Assembly: GCF_001672915.1 (NCBI RefSeq) | Contig: NZ_LZKR01000127.1 | Span: 1-64,000, forward strand | DNA length: 64,000 bases | Direction: 5' to 3' | Source of the DNA: Mycobacterium sp. 1245805.9 | GTDB lineage: Bacteria; Actinomycetota; Actinomycetes; Mycobacteriales; Mycobacteriaceae | Shown: positions 17,180-25,635 of the stretch, piece after piece | Numbering within the stretch: the stretch's first letter is position 1 | Layout of the letters: every line of letters begins with the position of its first letter | Made by a program: the position numbers and the translations under genes | Notes under the pieces: generated by a model | What the model was told of the DNA's origin: nothing | Databases searched by the model: none | Seen by the model: the letters and a program-made list of their open reading frames with translations, nothing else

Positions 17180-17841
17180 CCACGCTCGTGCGGCCGGGAC
17201 CCGATCGAGTCGTGACGATCGCGGGCCTTGTCGACGAATACCGCTCGTTCGCCGAACTCATTGGCGCACTGGACTCATCGGAGTGGACGCGTGGAACGCG
17301 TTGCGCCGGCTGGCAGGTTCGCGACGTGGCCGGCCCCGTCGTCGGCCAGGCCGTCGACACGATCAGCGGCGCGATCGGCACGCGCACGCCCGACGACCAG
17401 GCCGCGGACTTGCGCGGCGAATCCCCGGCCACGCTCGCCGGGCGGCTGCGGGACGCGGCGGATTCCGTTGCGCGCCTTGCCGCGGCGTTCGACGACGCGG
17501 CCTGGTCGGCGCCCAGCCCGGTGCCCGGGCTGACCCTCGGGCAGGGTGTGCACGCGCTGCTGCATGACGCCTACGTGCACGGCGACGACATCCGCGCCGC
17601 ATTGGGCCGGCCATTGGACGCGGGGCCGGGCCTGCACGCCAGCCTCGACTTCGTGCTCGGTGCCTTGCTGCGCGATGACGAGGCCGCCGCGGAACCGGCC
17701 GTCGCGCGGCTGTTGGGCGTTTCGGTTGAAGACTTCCCACGGCAAACCGGCATGGCGGTGCATGAGTTTCTCATGGCGGCCACCGGGCGGGGTGATCCAG
17801 CGCGCCTGGGGCTGCCCGATAGCGTCAACATCTATCGCTGA
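17176..17841 (+). CDS. Maleylpyruvate isomerase-like (MDMPI/DinB fold) protein
   Basis: A 221-aa member of the mycothiol-dependent maleylpyruvate isomerase/DinB superfamily. The family motif usually reads CPGWxVRDVxAHL; here it is CAGWQVRDVAGPVV (about 43-56), so the His that normally ligates the metal is missing. The second motif DAYVHGDDIRAAL (about 132-144) keeps its His and acidic residues. Activity may therefore be altered, or it may bind mycothiol without the metal. It is coupled by ATGA to the luciferase-like gene. Reaction unknown. Confidence 0.75.
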   Translation: MTTLVRPGPDRVVTIAGLVDEYRSFAELIGALDSSEWTRGTRCAGWQVRDVAGPVVGQAVDTISGAIGTRTPDDQAADLRGESPATLAGRLRDAADSVARLAAAFDDAAWSAPSPVPGLTLGQGVHALLHDAYVHGDDIRAALGRPLDAGPGLHASLDFVLGALLRDDEAAAEPAVARLLGVSVEDFPRQTGMAVHEFLMAATGRGDPARLGLPDSVNIYR

Positions 17842-17879
17842 GGGGGCGAGCGACCGGCCAAGGCGCGGGGAAGGATGCT

Positions 17880-17959
17880 CCTTTGTGTCCGCCTCTGAGC
17901 GACAATCTGCCGTGATCGAGTGTGCGCCTGCAGTTGTCGCTATGAGGCGGGCACAAAGG
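17880..17959. repeat. Dispersed hairpin repeat, copy 2 (complete)
   Basis: Two 26-nt arms (17880-17905 and 17934-17959) pair with three mismatches around a 28-nt loop. The right arm reads TTGTCGCTATGAGGCGGGCA then CAAAGG. It lies between the convergent MDMPI-like gene and the acetolactate decarboxylase gene and may work as a bidirectional terminator. Related copies are at 7180 and 37423. Confidence 0.65.
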
Positions 17960-17998
17960 GTGCCCGCTCGGACGGAGGCTAACGTGACGGATGTGACT

Positions 17999-18781
17999 TC
18001 ACCGCGCATCGCCTTTGGGTCCCTCGGCCTTCCCGATCTGCTCGGCGAGATCGTCGGCGGCCAGCTGCGCATCGAGAAACGCGCCGGACGTGGGCAGGCT
18101 CAGATGTAACTGCGAGGCACCGCTGACCGAGACCGTGCCGCGCTCGAGGGTGAAGTCGAGGATGTGGCCGCCGCCGGTGCGGTCCTCATCGAGGAAGTGC
18201 AGGTGATATCCGGCCACGGAGATGCCCTGTTCGAAATCGGGTGTGCGGAACCCGATCACCGTGCCCGAAACATCGGTGAATACGGTTTCGGCCTGGTCCT
18301 CGGTCGCTTCCGTCAGTGGGCGATAGGGTTCTTTTTGCTCCATCACCGTGCGGGTGTGCAGCTCGGCGAAATCGCCGGCAATACGGATCGCGTAAATCAG
18401 GTTGGGGCTGTGGATTTGGCGGTCGATGGCCGCGCTCACCTCCGCTCGCCCGGTGCGCTTCCGGATCGGGGTCGAGAAGTCGGTGTGGAACCGCGTGACC
18501 GCCGCGAACGGTGTGCGGTCCGTTGGCTGTGCCCGGGTGGCAGTTCCGTCCGAGCGGAGCCGGTAGCAAATGCCGTCGAGGATCACCATTTCGCCGTCGA
18601 GGTGGTTGAAGGTGCCCAGGCCGAAGTCGCCGTGACGAAGGATGTCGGCAACGGTGGCGTCGCCGTCGTACACGCCGTCGAGCAGAGCACTGATGGTGGA
18701 GAACTGATATACCTCTCCGTCGCGGTGATGTCCGAGAAGCGTTGCGGCCCAATCACGGAAGTGCTCGTATGCGTTACTCAT
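17999..18781 (-). CDS. alsD: Alpha-acetolactate decarboxylase
   Basis: A 260-aa enzyme converting (S)-2-acetolactate to (R)-acetoin and CO2. The zinc ligands are visible in GYHLHFLDEDRTGGGH: His193, His195 and His206. Other active-site residues of the family match too: a Glu in LDGEM (64) and an Arg in HTRTV (144). Length is normal for AlsD/BudA. It starts 9 nt after the stop of the acetolactate synthase gene, so one transcript makes both enzymes. It ends at the convergent hairpin repeat. Confidence 0.92.
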   Translation of the reverse strand: MSNAYEHFRDWAATLLGHHRDGEVYQFSTISALLDGVYDGDATVADILRHGDFGLGTFNHLDGEMVILDGICYRLRSDGTATRAQPTDRTPFAAVTRFHTDFSTPIRKRTGRAEVSAAIDRQIHSPNLIYAIRIAGDFAELHTRTVMEQKEPYRPLTEATEDQAETVFTDVSGTVIGFRTPDFEQGISVAGYHLHFLDEDRTGGGHILDFTLERGTVSVSGASQLHLSLPTSGAFLDAQLAADDLAEQIGKAEGPKGDAR

Positions 18782-18790
18782 GTTCCCGGC

Positions 18791-20473
18791 TCATTCGAAG
18801 GGGTCGTCGTGCAGGTGTGCGGCGAGTTCGGTGTTTCGGCTGTAGTCCACCGGCACGTCGATCAGGGTCGGCCCTTCCTGGGCCAGCGCCTGGCGCAAGG
18901 TGGCGCCGAACTCGTCGAGCGAATTCACCCGGTATCCGCGGGCTCCGAAAGCGGCCGCGTAGCTGACGATGTCGTAGTCGGCGAGCTGCACGCCGGACTT
19001 GCGCTGGTACTTCAGCTGCTCCTGGAAGCCGACCATGTCGTAGGTGTTGTCGCGAAAGATGATGTGGGTGAATGTCAGGCCCAGGCGGGTCGCGGTCTCG
19101 AGTTCTTGAGCGGAGAACAGGAATCCGCCGTCCCCGGATACCGACACGACGGGCGTGCCGGGCCGCACCAGGCAGGCGGCCATCGCCCAGGGCAGGGCCA
19201 CGCCCAGGGTCTGCTGCCCGTTGGAAAACAGCAGGCGTCGGGGCTCGTAGACCCGGAAGTGGCGCGCCATGTAGATATAGACGGAGCCGATGTCGCAGGC
19301 GACGGTGGCGGTGTCGTCGAGTTCCTCGCGCAGGCGCAGCACGACGGCGACGGGGTTGAGCCCGGGGCCGCCCGGCTGCTGGTCGCGTGCGGCGTTGTCT
19401 ATGTCTGCCAACGCTTTTCGCTGGCTGTCGATCTGGCCCCGATACTCGTCGGTGAGCGCGAGGCCGGCGAGGTTGTCGGTCAGCGCGGTGAGGGTGGCCG
19501 CGACGTTGCCGAGCAGTTCCAGGGCCGGTTGGTAGTGGTTGTCGATGTCGGCGGGGATCGAGTCGATGTGCACGACGGGGCGCTCGAGGTGAGAGTTCCA
19601 CAGCACCGGGTCGTATTCGACGGAGTCGTAGCCGATGGTGACCAGGACGTCGGCGTGGTCGAGGATGACGTCACCGGGCTGGTTGCGGAACAGGCCCACC
19701 CGGCCCAGGAAGTGATCCTCGAGCGCGCGGGAGATCACCCCCGCGGCCTGAAAGGTTTCCACGACGGGCAGCCCGGTCGCCGCGACGAGGGCGCGCAGCG
19801 CCGCGCAGCTGTCCGGGTCGGCGCCACGCATCCCGACCAGGAGGGCGGGGCGCCGCGCGGCGCGGATGAGCCTGCCGGCCTCCGCGATGGCGTGCGCCGG
19901 GGCCGCCGCCAACGGCGGGATCGGCAGCCGCACCCCGATGCCGGCCGTCGTGGGGGCGGCCAGGACATCCGAGGGCAGGACGACTGCGGCCGCTCCGCGC
20001 GGCTCGCTGGCGGCGGCGCGGAACGCGCCGATGGTGGCCTCGACGGCGTTGTCGGGGTGGTTGACCTCGCCGGTGAACTTGGTGACCGTCCGCAGCATTG
20101 CCGCGGCGTCCATCGACTGGTGGGTGCGCTTGAGCCGGTCTTCGCGGCTCACCGCGCCACACAGCGCGACAACCGGGTCCTGCTCGGTGGTCGCGGTGAG
20201 CAGGCCGGTCGCCAGGTTGGTCGTACCCGGACCCGACGTCACCAGCACCACCCCGGGGTTGCCGGTAAGCCGGCCGATCGCCCCCGCGATGAACGCCGCG
20301 TTTTGTTCGTGACGGCACACCACCAGTTTTGGCCCGCCGTCGACCAGCGCGTCGTAGACGGCGTCGATCTTGGCTCCGGGCACGCCGAAGATGTACTCGA
20401 CGCCCTGCGCCGCGAGCACGTCGACGATCTTTTGCGCGCTGCGCACCGGTTCGCCGGGATTTGTGGGGGCCAT
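18791..20473 (-). CDS. alsS: Catabolic-type acetolactate synthase
   Basis: A 560-aa ThDP enzyme that condenses two pyruvates to acetolactate. The conserved Glu that activates ThDP is Glu56 in CRHEQNAAF. The middle domain has the usual Rossmann-like fold, and the C-terminal ThDP-Mg motif is [16 protein letters not shown] then RDNTYDM near 440-470. Pairing with alsD and the absence of a regulatory-subunit gene nearby suggest the catabolic (AlsS/BudB) role rather than valine synthesis. It could alternatively be one of the IlvB-like paralogues (IlvG/IlvX types) of mycobacteria, but the decarboxylase partner argues for acetoin. Confidence 0.82.
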   Translation of the reverse strand: MAPTNPGEPVRSAQKIVDVLAAQGVEYIFGVPGAKIDAVYDALVDGGPKLVVCRHEQNAAFIAGAIGRLTGNPGVVLVTSGPGTTNLATGLLTATTEQDPVVALCGAVSREDRLKRTHQSMDAAAMLRTVTKFTGEVNHPDNAVEATIGAFRAAASEPRGAAAVVLPSDVLAAPTTAGIGVRLPIPPLAAAPAHAIAEAGRLIRAARRPALLVGMRGADPDSCAALRALVAATGLPVVETFQAAGVISRALEDHFLGRVGLFRNQPGDVILDHADVLVTIGYDSVEYDPVLWNSHLERPVVHIDSIPADIDNHYQPALELLGNVAATLTALTDNLAGLALTDEYRGQIDSQRKALADIDNAARDQQPGGPGLNPVAVVLRLREELDDTATVACDIGSVYIYMARHFRVYEPRRLLFSNGQQTLGVALPWAMAACLVRPGTPVVSVSGDGGFLFSAQELETATRLGLTFTHIIFRDNTYDMVGFQEQLKYQRKSGVQLADYDIVSYAAAFGARGYRVNSLDEFGATLRQALAQEGPTLIDVPVDYSRNTELAAHLHDDPFE

Positions 20474-20498
20474 GGGCCCAGTCTGGTCGCCGGCGCAG

Positions 20499-22019
20499 CT
20501 AGCCGCTCGACTCGGGTCCGAACCACCGCTCGAGCGCGGCGCGCAGGCCGGCTTCGTCGTCCGTCCCGACCGTGTCTGCCGCCCAGGCGACGTATCCGTC
20601 CGGCCGGAGCAGCAGCGCCGCGGCGGGCGGGTCGGCGGCGGTCGCGCGGACGATGTCGACGCGATCCAGCCAAGCCCGCGCCGCGGCGCCGACGCCGCCG
20701 TCGAGGTCGAGCAGGATCGGGCGGGCGTCGTGCAGCAGCTCGGTGACCCGCCGGCCGTCGTCGAGCGTGAGCTCGGGCACGGGCCAGCCAGACAGCGGGT
20801 GGTCGTCGCCCACGTCGTAGCGAACGTCGTTGCCGGCCAGCAGGCGCGCCATGTGGGTGGCCGCGTCGGGAATGGCGATGAGCTCGCCCAAAAGCGTTCG
20901 CAGCGCGGCGACTTCGGGGCCCGGCGCCATGAGCGCGATCTGGGCCAGCGAATGCATCATGACGCGCTCGCCCACCGGGTGCCGCTCGGACTCATAGGTG
21001 TCGAGCAGTGTGGGCGGTGCCCATCCGTTGAGCTCTGCGGCAAGCTTCCAGCCCAGGTTCAGGGTGTCCTGCAGCCCGAGGTTCAGGCCCGGACCGCCCA
21101 TGGCGCTGTGCACGTGGGCCGCGTCGCCGAGCAGCAGGACCCGCCCGTCGCGGTAACGTTCGGCGTGCCGGGTGTTCTGCCCGTTGATCCGGCGAAGGGC
21201 ATGTGGCCCAGGGCCTTTCGGCTCCTCGAACGGGACGTCGACGCCGAGGATGCGGCGTGCGCTGTCGCGCAGTTCGTCGAGGCTCATCGGTTTGTCCTCG
21301 ACCGGTGGCCTGTACTCGATGGTGCCGAACATTGACCGGCCGGGTTCGAATTCGGCATAGATCACCCCACCGCGATCCAACCGCGTGTGCATGAACGGAA
21401 GCCAGCCGAACCCGGGGACGTCGATGCCCCCGTCGCGGCGGAATTGGTCGGGGACATGCACGTGGGCGAGCCGTCCGACCGTGTCCGAGGTGACGCCGGG
21501 AAAGTCGATGCCCACCGTCTTGCGTACCAGGCTGCGTCCGCCGTCGGCGCCGACCAGGTACCGGGAGGCGATGCGGTACTCGCGCTCGGGTGAACCCACC
21601 ATCACCTCAACGGATTCCGGCTCCTGCCGCAGGCCGGTGAGCGCGTGCCCCCAGCGCAGGTCGACCCCGAGGTCGCGTGCCCGCTTCTCCAGCAGCCGCA
21701 CCAGCCGGGGCTGTTGCATGGGCAGCAGGTACATCGGGTTGTCGGGCACCGCAGCAAAGTTCAGGATCATGGCCGCGAAGATCCAGGCGTAGGAGGGCTG
21801 TGGCGGATCGGGGTCGCCGGTGAACTCCCGATACAGGCCGCGCATGTCGAGCATCCGAACCACCTGCCCGACAAGGCCGTTGGCCTTCGGCTCTGCGCTC
21901 GGCCCGGGCAGGGGATCGAGCACGACGGGCCGGATGCCCGCCAGCGCCAGCTCGCATGCCAGCATCAGCCCGTTGGGGCCGGCGCCGGCGATGACGACGT
22001 CGGCGTGGTCGTCGGTCAT
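20499..22019 (-). CDS. FAD-dependent aromatic monooxygenase (PHBH family)
   Basis: A 506-aa group A flavoprotein hydroxylase. The FAD dinucleotide motif GAGPNG is at 12-17, the second FAD motif [20 protein letters not shown] near 290, and [14 protein letters not shown] near 160 is the family's DG motif. The C-terminal thioredoxin-like tail fits the PgaE/RdmE or phenol hydroxylase-like branch. Its ATG overlaps the stop of the TetR gene (ATGA), so substrate-responsive control is likely. Substrates are probably phenolic or polyketide-type aromatics, by family only. Confidence 0.88.
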   Translation of the reverse strand: MTDDHADVVIAGAGPNGLMLACELALAGIRPVVLDPLPGPSAEPKANGLVGQVVRMLDMRGLYREFTGDPDPPQPSYAWIFAAMILNFAAVPDNPMYLLPMQQPRLVRLLEKRARDLGVDLRWGHALTGLRQEPESVEVMVGSPEREYRIASRYLVGADGGRSLVRKTVGIDFPGVTSDTVGRLAHVHVPDQFRRDGGIDVPGFGWLPFMHTRLDRGGVIYAEFEPGRSMFGTIEYRPPVEDKPMSLDELRDSARRILGVDVPFEEPKGPGPHALRRINGQNTRHAERYRDGRVLLLGDAAHVHSAMGGPGLNLGLQDTLNLGWKLAAELNGWAPPTLLDTYESERHPVGERVMMHSLAQIALMAPGPEVAALRTLLGELIAIPDAATHMARLLAGNDVRYDVGDDHPLSGWPVPELTLDDGRRVTELLHDARPILLDLDGGVGAAARAWLDRVDIVRATAADPPAAALLLRPDGYVAWAADTVGTDDEAGLRAALERWFGPESSG

Positions 22020-22657
22020 GGTCTGCCTCCGTGCTTGGTGGGTTCGGGCAGGCCCGCCTCGACAGCGGCGAAGCCCTCGCGGATCAGGTCGGTGATCGCG
22101 ACGGGCGGATCCGCCCGCACGTAGGCCTCCGTGGCCGCGTCGCCGACGGCCCGCACGACCGCCACCACCAGCCGCGGGTACAGGTCGCGCTCGGGGTCGG
22201 TGCCGGTGCGCTCGGCGACCACGTCGAGGAATTCGTCGAAGAGCTGCTGCGGCACGGCATTTCGAATCTGTGGGTTCATCAGCAGCTTTCGGACCTCGAC
22301 GAGCTCCCGGCGGCTGGGCACCCGATTTTCCTCGCCGTAGACGTCGCCGAAATCGGCCTCGATGGCCTCTAGCACGACGTGGGTGATCGACGTCCACAGC
22401 GGCTCGTCGGCGGGGCGCTCCCGCAACGCTGCGACGCTGCGGCGCATGCGCTCGGTCTGCCGGTAGGCGAGCGCCTCGTACTTGCCGTTGAAGTAGTTGT
22501 TGAACGTGCGCAGCGACACCCCGGCCAGGTTGGCGATCTCGTCGCGGGTCACGTTTTCCAGCCCGCGTTCGAACGCCAGGCTCAGCGCGGCGTCGCTGAG
22601 CGCGCGCCGCGTGTCGGCCTTCTTGCGCTCGCGCAGTCCGAGGGACGGGGCGGTCAC
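22016..22657 (-). CDS. TetR-family regulator of the flavin monooxygenase
   Basis: A 213-aa TetR protein whose HTH spans about residues 15-60 (RDEIANLAGVSLRTFNNYFNGKYEAL). I chose the GTG at 22657: it is 7 nt after a TACGTT hexamer with TTGCCC 17 bp further upstream, the layout of a leaderless mycobacterial transcript. An in-frame ATG at 22693 would put that promoter inside the gene. The stop overlaps the monooxygenase start, and a palindrome lies just upstream, so autorepression plus control of the monooxygenase is likely. Confidence 0.83.
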   Translation of the reverse strand: MTAPSLGLRERKKADTRRALSDAALSLAFERGLENVTRDEIANLAGVSLRTFNNYFNGKYEALAYRQTERMRRSVAALRERPADEPLWTSITHVVLEAIEADFGDVYGEENRVPSRRELVEVRKLLMNPQIRNAVPQQLFDEFLDVVAERTGTDPERDLYPRLVVAVVRAVGDAATEAYVRADPPVAITDLIREGFAAVEAGLPEPTKHGGRP

Positions 22658-22664
22658 GCTGACC

Positions 22665-22711
22665 AACGTACGGGAAAATTGCACGGTGGGCAAGATTGCC
22701 TGCTGGGCAAT
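22665..22711 (-). promoter_or_regulatory. Promoter and operator of the TetR-monooxygenase operon
   Basis: On the minus strand, TTGCCC and TACGTT (22665-22670) are 17 bp apart and precede the GTG at 22657 by 7 nt. A perfect palindrome ATTGCC-N5-GGCAAT lies at 22695-22711, and a second TTGC/GCAA pair overlaps it at 22679-22693. Repressor binding would cover the -35. Confidence 0.6.
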
Positions 22712-22776
22712 TTATCGGTTGGATCAGTGTGTGCGTCCACGGCCTTGATGCACGAACGTCGCCGTCGTTTAGCCGT

Positions 22777-23934
22777 TTAGCGTTTGCCCCAGTCCCAGCG
22801 CGGCGTCGTCAGCAGGCCTTGGCCGGCGACGCGCGTCTCGCCCCACTCCTTGTGCAGCTCGATCTCGACCGCCGCGTCGCCGGCGGCTTCCAGTAGGGAA
22901 CGCGAATGGGTGACCACCACGACCTGGGTCTGTTCGGCGGCGGCGCGGATCAGCGACGCGAGCGGTCGCACCAGCTCCGGGTGCAAGGAGGTTTCGGGTT
23001 CGTTGAGCACCATCAGCGACGGCGCCTGCGGGCTGAGCAGCGCGGCGGCCCACAGCAGGAATCGCAGTGTGCCGTCGGATAATTCGGCCGCGCGCAACGG
23101 GCGCAGCATGCCGCGCTGCTTCACCTGCAGGTCGAACACCCCGTCGTGCACGGCGACCGAGACCGTCGCGCCGTCGAACGCGTCGGCGACGGTGCGGGCG
23201 AGGTCGTCGAATCCCGCCTCGATGATGGTCTGGATCGCCGCGGCCAGGTCGTGGCCGTCGTCGGACAGCACCGGGGTGCGCGTTCCGACCTGCGGTTGCC
23301 GCGCCGGCGCCCCGGCGTCGACACGGAACCCGTCGTAGAACCGCCAGCCGCGCAGCCGCTCGCGCACGGCCGCGAGTTCGGGCAGCGCGTGTGGGTTCGC
23401 GTACTCGGCCAGCACGCTGCGATACGACGGCAGGGACCGGGTCAGCTCGTCGAACCCGCGGCCCGAGTCCGAGCTGACCTCGGCGAGATTCCGGGTGCGG
23501 CGCACCAGCGTGGTTCCGGTCCGCAGCACCGGACCGGCGAACACCGCTTCCCGCTTGATCTCGGGATCGCGGCCGAAGGCCGACGCGATTCCCGCCATCT
23601 GCGGAATGCCCAGGTCCACCAGGTAGCCGAAATCGTCTGCGGCAAAGCCCAATTCGAGCGACAACGGCCGGGTGCGCACGGTGCCCTGGGCCTTGCCGGT
23701 GCGCCGGGCGCCGCCCAGTTGCTCGGGCCCGGCCCACAGCACCGACTGCAGCCCGCCCTCGCGGGCCAGGGAGCCGATCACCTCGCCGCGCCCGCAATCG
23801 GCCAGCAGCCGCAGCGCGCGGTACAGCGAGGACTTGCCGGCGCCGTTGGATCCCGTGACGATGGACAGCCGACCCAGGGGCACGATCACCTCGCGCAGCG
23901 AGCGGTACCCGCGGATGGCGACCGTCTGCAGCAT
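22777..23934 (-). CDS. AAA-family ATPase (RecF/OLD-like), stand-alone
   Basis: A 385-aa ABC/SMC-type ATPase. It starts MLQTVAIRGYRSLREV, as in RecF-like AAA_21 proteins, with Walker A GSNGAGKSS (28-36), a signature-like region ELSDGTLRFL near 285, and Walker B LMVLNEPETSLHPEL near 308-320, followed by a switch His in VVVTHSR. There is no fused TOPRIM nuclease, so it differs from OLD nucleases. Family members act in DNA repair or in phage defence with partner nucleases, but no obvious partner is adjacent. The antiporter gene ends 8 bp upstream on the same strand. Confidence 0.8.
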   Translation of the reverse strand: MLQTVAIRGYRSLREVIVPLGRLSIVTGSNGAGKSSLYRALRLLADCGRGEVIGSLAREGGLQSVLWAGPEQLGGARRTGKAQGTVRTRPLSLELGFAADDFGYLVDLGIPQMAGIASAFGRDPEIKREAVFAGPVLRTGTTLVRRTRNLAEVSSDSGRGFDELTRSLPSYRSVLAEYANPHALPELAAVRERLRGWRFYDGFRVDAGAPARQPQVGTRTPVLSDDGHDLAAAIQTIIEAGFDDLARTVADAFDGATVSVAVHDGVFDLQVKQRGMLRPLRAAELSDGTLRFLLWAAALLSPQAPSLMVLNEPETSLHPELVRPLASLIRAAAEQTQVVVVTHSRSLLEAAGDAAVEIELHKEWGETRVAGQGLLTTPRWDWGKR

Positions 23935-23942
23935 CGAGCGCG

Positions 23943-25535
23943 CTACTCGTCGTCGGCGGCGTCGAGCAGTTGGACTTCCTCGAGGTCCATCTCGTTCTGC
24001 AACTCGCGCAGCACGATGTCGTCGATGAGGTTTTGGTTGCGCAGGGCGGTGATCTCCCGCCGCTTGTGTTCGAGCACGCCCAGCCGCACCCGCCGCACCT
24101 TTTCCTTTTTCTTGACGAGGTGGCCGTTGGCCGAGCCGTCCTCGGTGGCCTGGGCCAGCGCGGCCTTTTCTTCGTACTCCTTCTGCAGCCGCCGCCGCAG
24201 GTCGTCGCCGATGCCGACTTCGTCGGCGACCGTCGGCAGCGCGTCGAGAGCCGCCTGGACGCCGCGGGTCCTGGCCATTTCCAGTTCCTGGACGTAGGTG
24301 AGGTCCTGGGGAATCTTGGCCCAGCGCACCACGGCCGGCAGCGTGATCCCTTGGGCGAGAACGGTTACGAGGATGACGAACGTGACGATGAAGATGATCA
24401 GGCTGCGGTCGGGGAACGGCGCGCCGCTGAGCGTGGTCGCCGGCACGGCGAGCGCCGCGGCCAGCGACACGGCGCCGCGGAATCCCGCCCAGGCGACGAC
24501 GAAGCGCTGGCGCCAGGCGACGCGGCGTTCGCGCTGCGCCTCGCGTCGGTCGACGAGGCGAATCAGCAGTGTGGTGATTTCCCCCCAGACGATCCGCGAC
24601 GCGATGACGACGCCGGTGATGGCGAGGGCGAGGTAGGCGGCGTGGCGAAGTCCGCCGTCGACGCCCGCGATGCCGCGCAGCGCGCCCGGGATCTGGACGC
24701 CGACGAACACCCACAGCGAGCCGTTGAGCAGGAAGGTCGCGATGTCCCAAAACGCGTACGCCTTCAGGCGGGAACGGGCGCGGATCACGATCGGCCCGGA
24801 ATAGGCGAGCACGAGGGCCGACACCAACACCGCGACCACGCCGCTGCAATCGAACGCCTGGGCCAACAGGAACGCCGCGAACGGCGTCAGCAGGCTCAGC
24901 GCCCCTTCCTCCTGCGGGGCGTCGATTCGCTTGCGCACCATGGTCGCCAGCCAGCCGACGAGCAGACCGGCGGCGATACCGCCGAGGTAGGAGATGACGA
25001 ACCGGCCGCTCACCTGGAGCGGGCTGATCGCCGAGCCGCCGATCGCCACCGTGACGCTGCCGGCGAACAGCACTAGCGCGGTGCCGTCGTTGATGAGGCT
25101 CTCGGCCTTCAGCACGGTGAGTTGTCGGCGCGGCAGCTTCTTGGCGAGGCCGGCCACCGCGGCGGCGTCGGTGGGGGAGAGCACGGCGCCCAAAACGCCC
25201 GCCGCGTGCGGGTCCATGCCCAGTGCCCGGGCCGTCCACGACACCGCCGCCGCGGTCGCGATCACCAGGGCGACGCTGAGGATGACGATGATGCGCGCGT
25301 TCGCCCGGATCTCGCGGAAGCTGGTGTTCAGGCCCTCCCAGTACAGGATCGCCGGCAGGAACAACAGCAGCACGACCTCGCCGTCGACATGCACGTGACC
25401 GAAGTGGGGAATCAGACCCAGCAGCGCGCCGAGCAGGATGAGCAGGACCGGCGGACCCACGCGGTAGCGCCGGCCGATGACCGTTCCCAGGATGACGGTG
25501 GAAACGAGCGCGACGATCAGGACGAGCGCAAACAC
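23943..25535 (-). CDS. CPA1-family Na+/H+ antiporter, YjcE-like
   Basis: A 530-aa integral membrane antiporter with about 12 hydrophobic spans in residues 1-420. The CPA1 motif ESLINDGTALVLF carries the acidic transport residues, preceded by SPTDAAAV. The cytosolic C-terminal tail of about 110 residues is highly charged and probably helical (RRRLQKEYEEKAALAQ, KKKEKVRRVRL). It resembles, from memory, M. tuberculosis Rv2287 (yjcE). It would exchange cytosolic Na+ or other cations for protons. The GTG start at 25535 is preceded by GGATGGGCAG. A crotonase-like remnant lies directly upstream. Confidence 0.87.
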   Translation of the reverse strand: MFALVLIVALVSTVILGTVIGRRYRVGPPVLLILLGALLGLIPHFGHVHVDGEVVLLLFLPAILYWEGLNTSFREIRANARIIVILSVALVIATAAAVSWTARALGMDPHAAGVLGAVLSPTDAAAVAGLAKKLPRRQLTVLKAESLINDGTALVLFAGSVTVAIGGSAISPLQVSGRFVISYLGGIAAGLLVGWLATMVRKRIDAPQEEGALSLLTPFAAFLLAQAFDCSGVVAVLVSALVLAYSGPIVIRARSRLKAYAFWDIATFLLNGSLWVFVGVQIPGALRGIAGVDGGLRHAAYLALAITGVVIASRIVWGEITTLLIRLVDRREAQRERRVAWRQRFVVAWAGFRGAVSLAAALAVPATTLSGAPFPDRSLIIFIVTFVILVTVLAQGITLPAVVRWAKIPQDLTYVQELEMARTRGVQAALDALPTVADEVGIGDDLRRRLQKEYEEKAALAQATEDGSANGHLVKKKEKVRRVRLGVLEHKRREITALRNQNLIDDIVLRELQNEMDLEEVQLLDAADDE

Positions 25536-25544
25536 CTGCCCATC

Positions 25545-25634
25545 CTGCCCGACGGGTCCGACTTGCGCGGCTTGGACTCAGCGAACTTGGCGGCCCGCTT
25601 GTTCACGAACGCGTCGATGCCCTCGCGGCCGTCA
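25545..25634 (-). pseudogene. Possible remnant of an enoyl-CoA hydratase C-terminus
   Basis: Between the DUF5685 stop and the antiporter start, one minus frame reads LLGDGREGIDAFVNKRAA followed by KFAESKPRKS. This resembles the last residues of crotonases, which end in an EG-x-AF-x-x-KR-x-PxF motif. Nothing else of such a gene is present, so if real it is a deletion scar rather than a gene. The stretch is short and could be chance. Confidence 0.35.
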
Positions 25635-25635
25635 C

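Noticed and set aside
18164-20746. An 860-codon open frame on the plus strand
   Set aside because: It is the antisense of the alsS-alsD genes, whose residues and motifs are unmistakable on the minus strand.
22769-25239. An 820-codon minus frame covering the antiporter and the ATPase
   Set aside because: It joins the wrong frame of the antiporter to the real ATPase; the ATPase starts at 23934.
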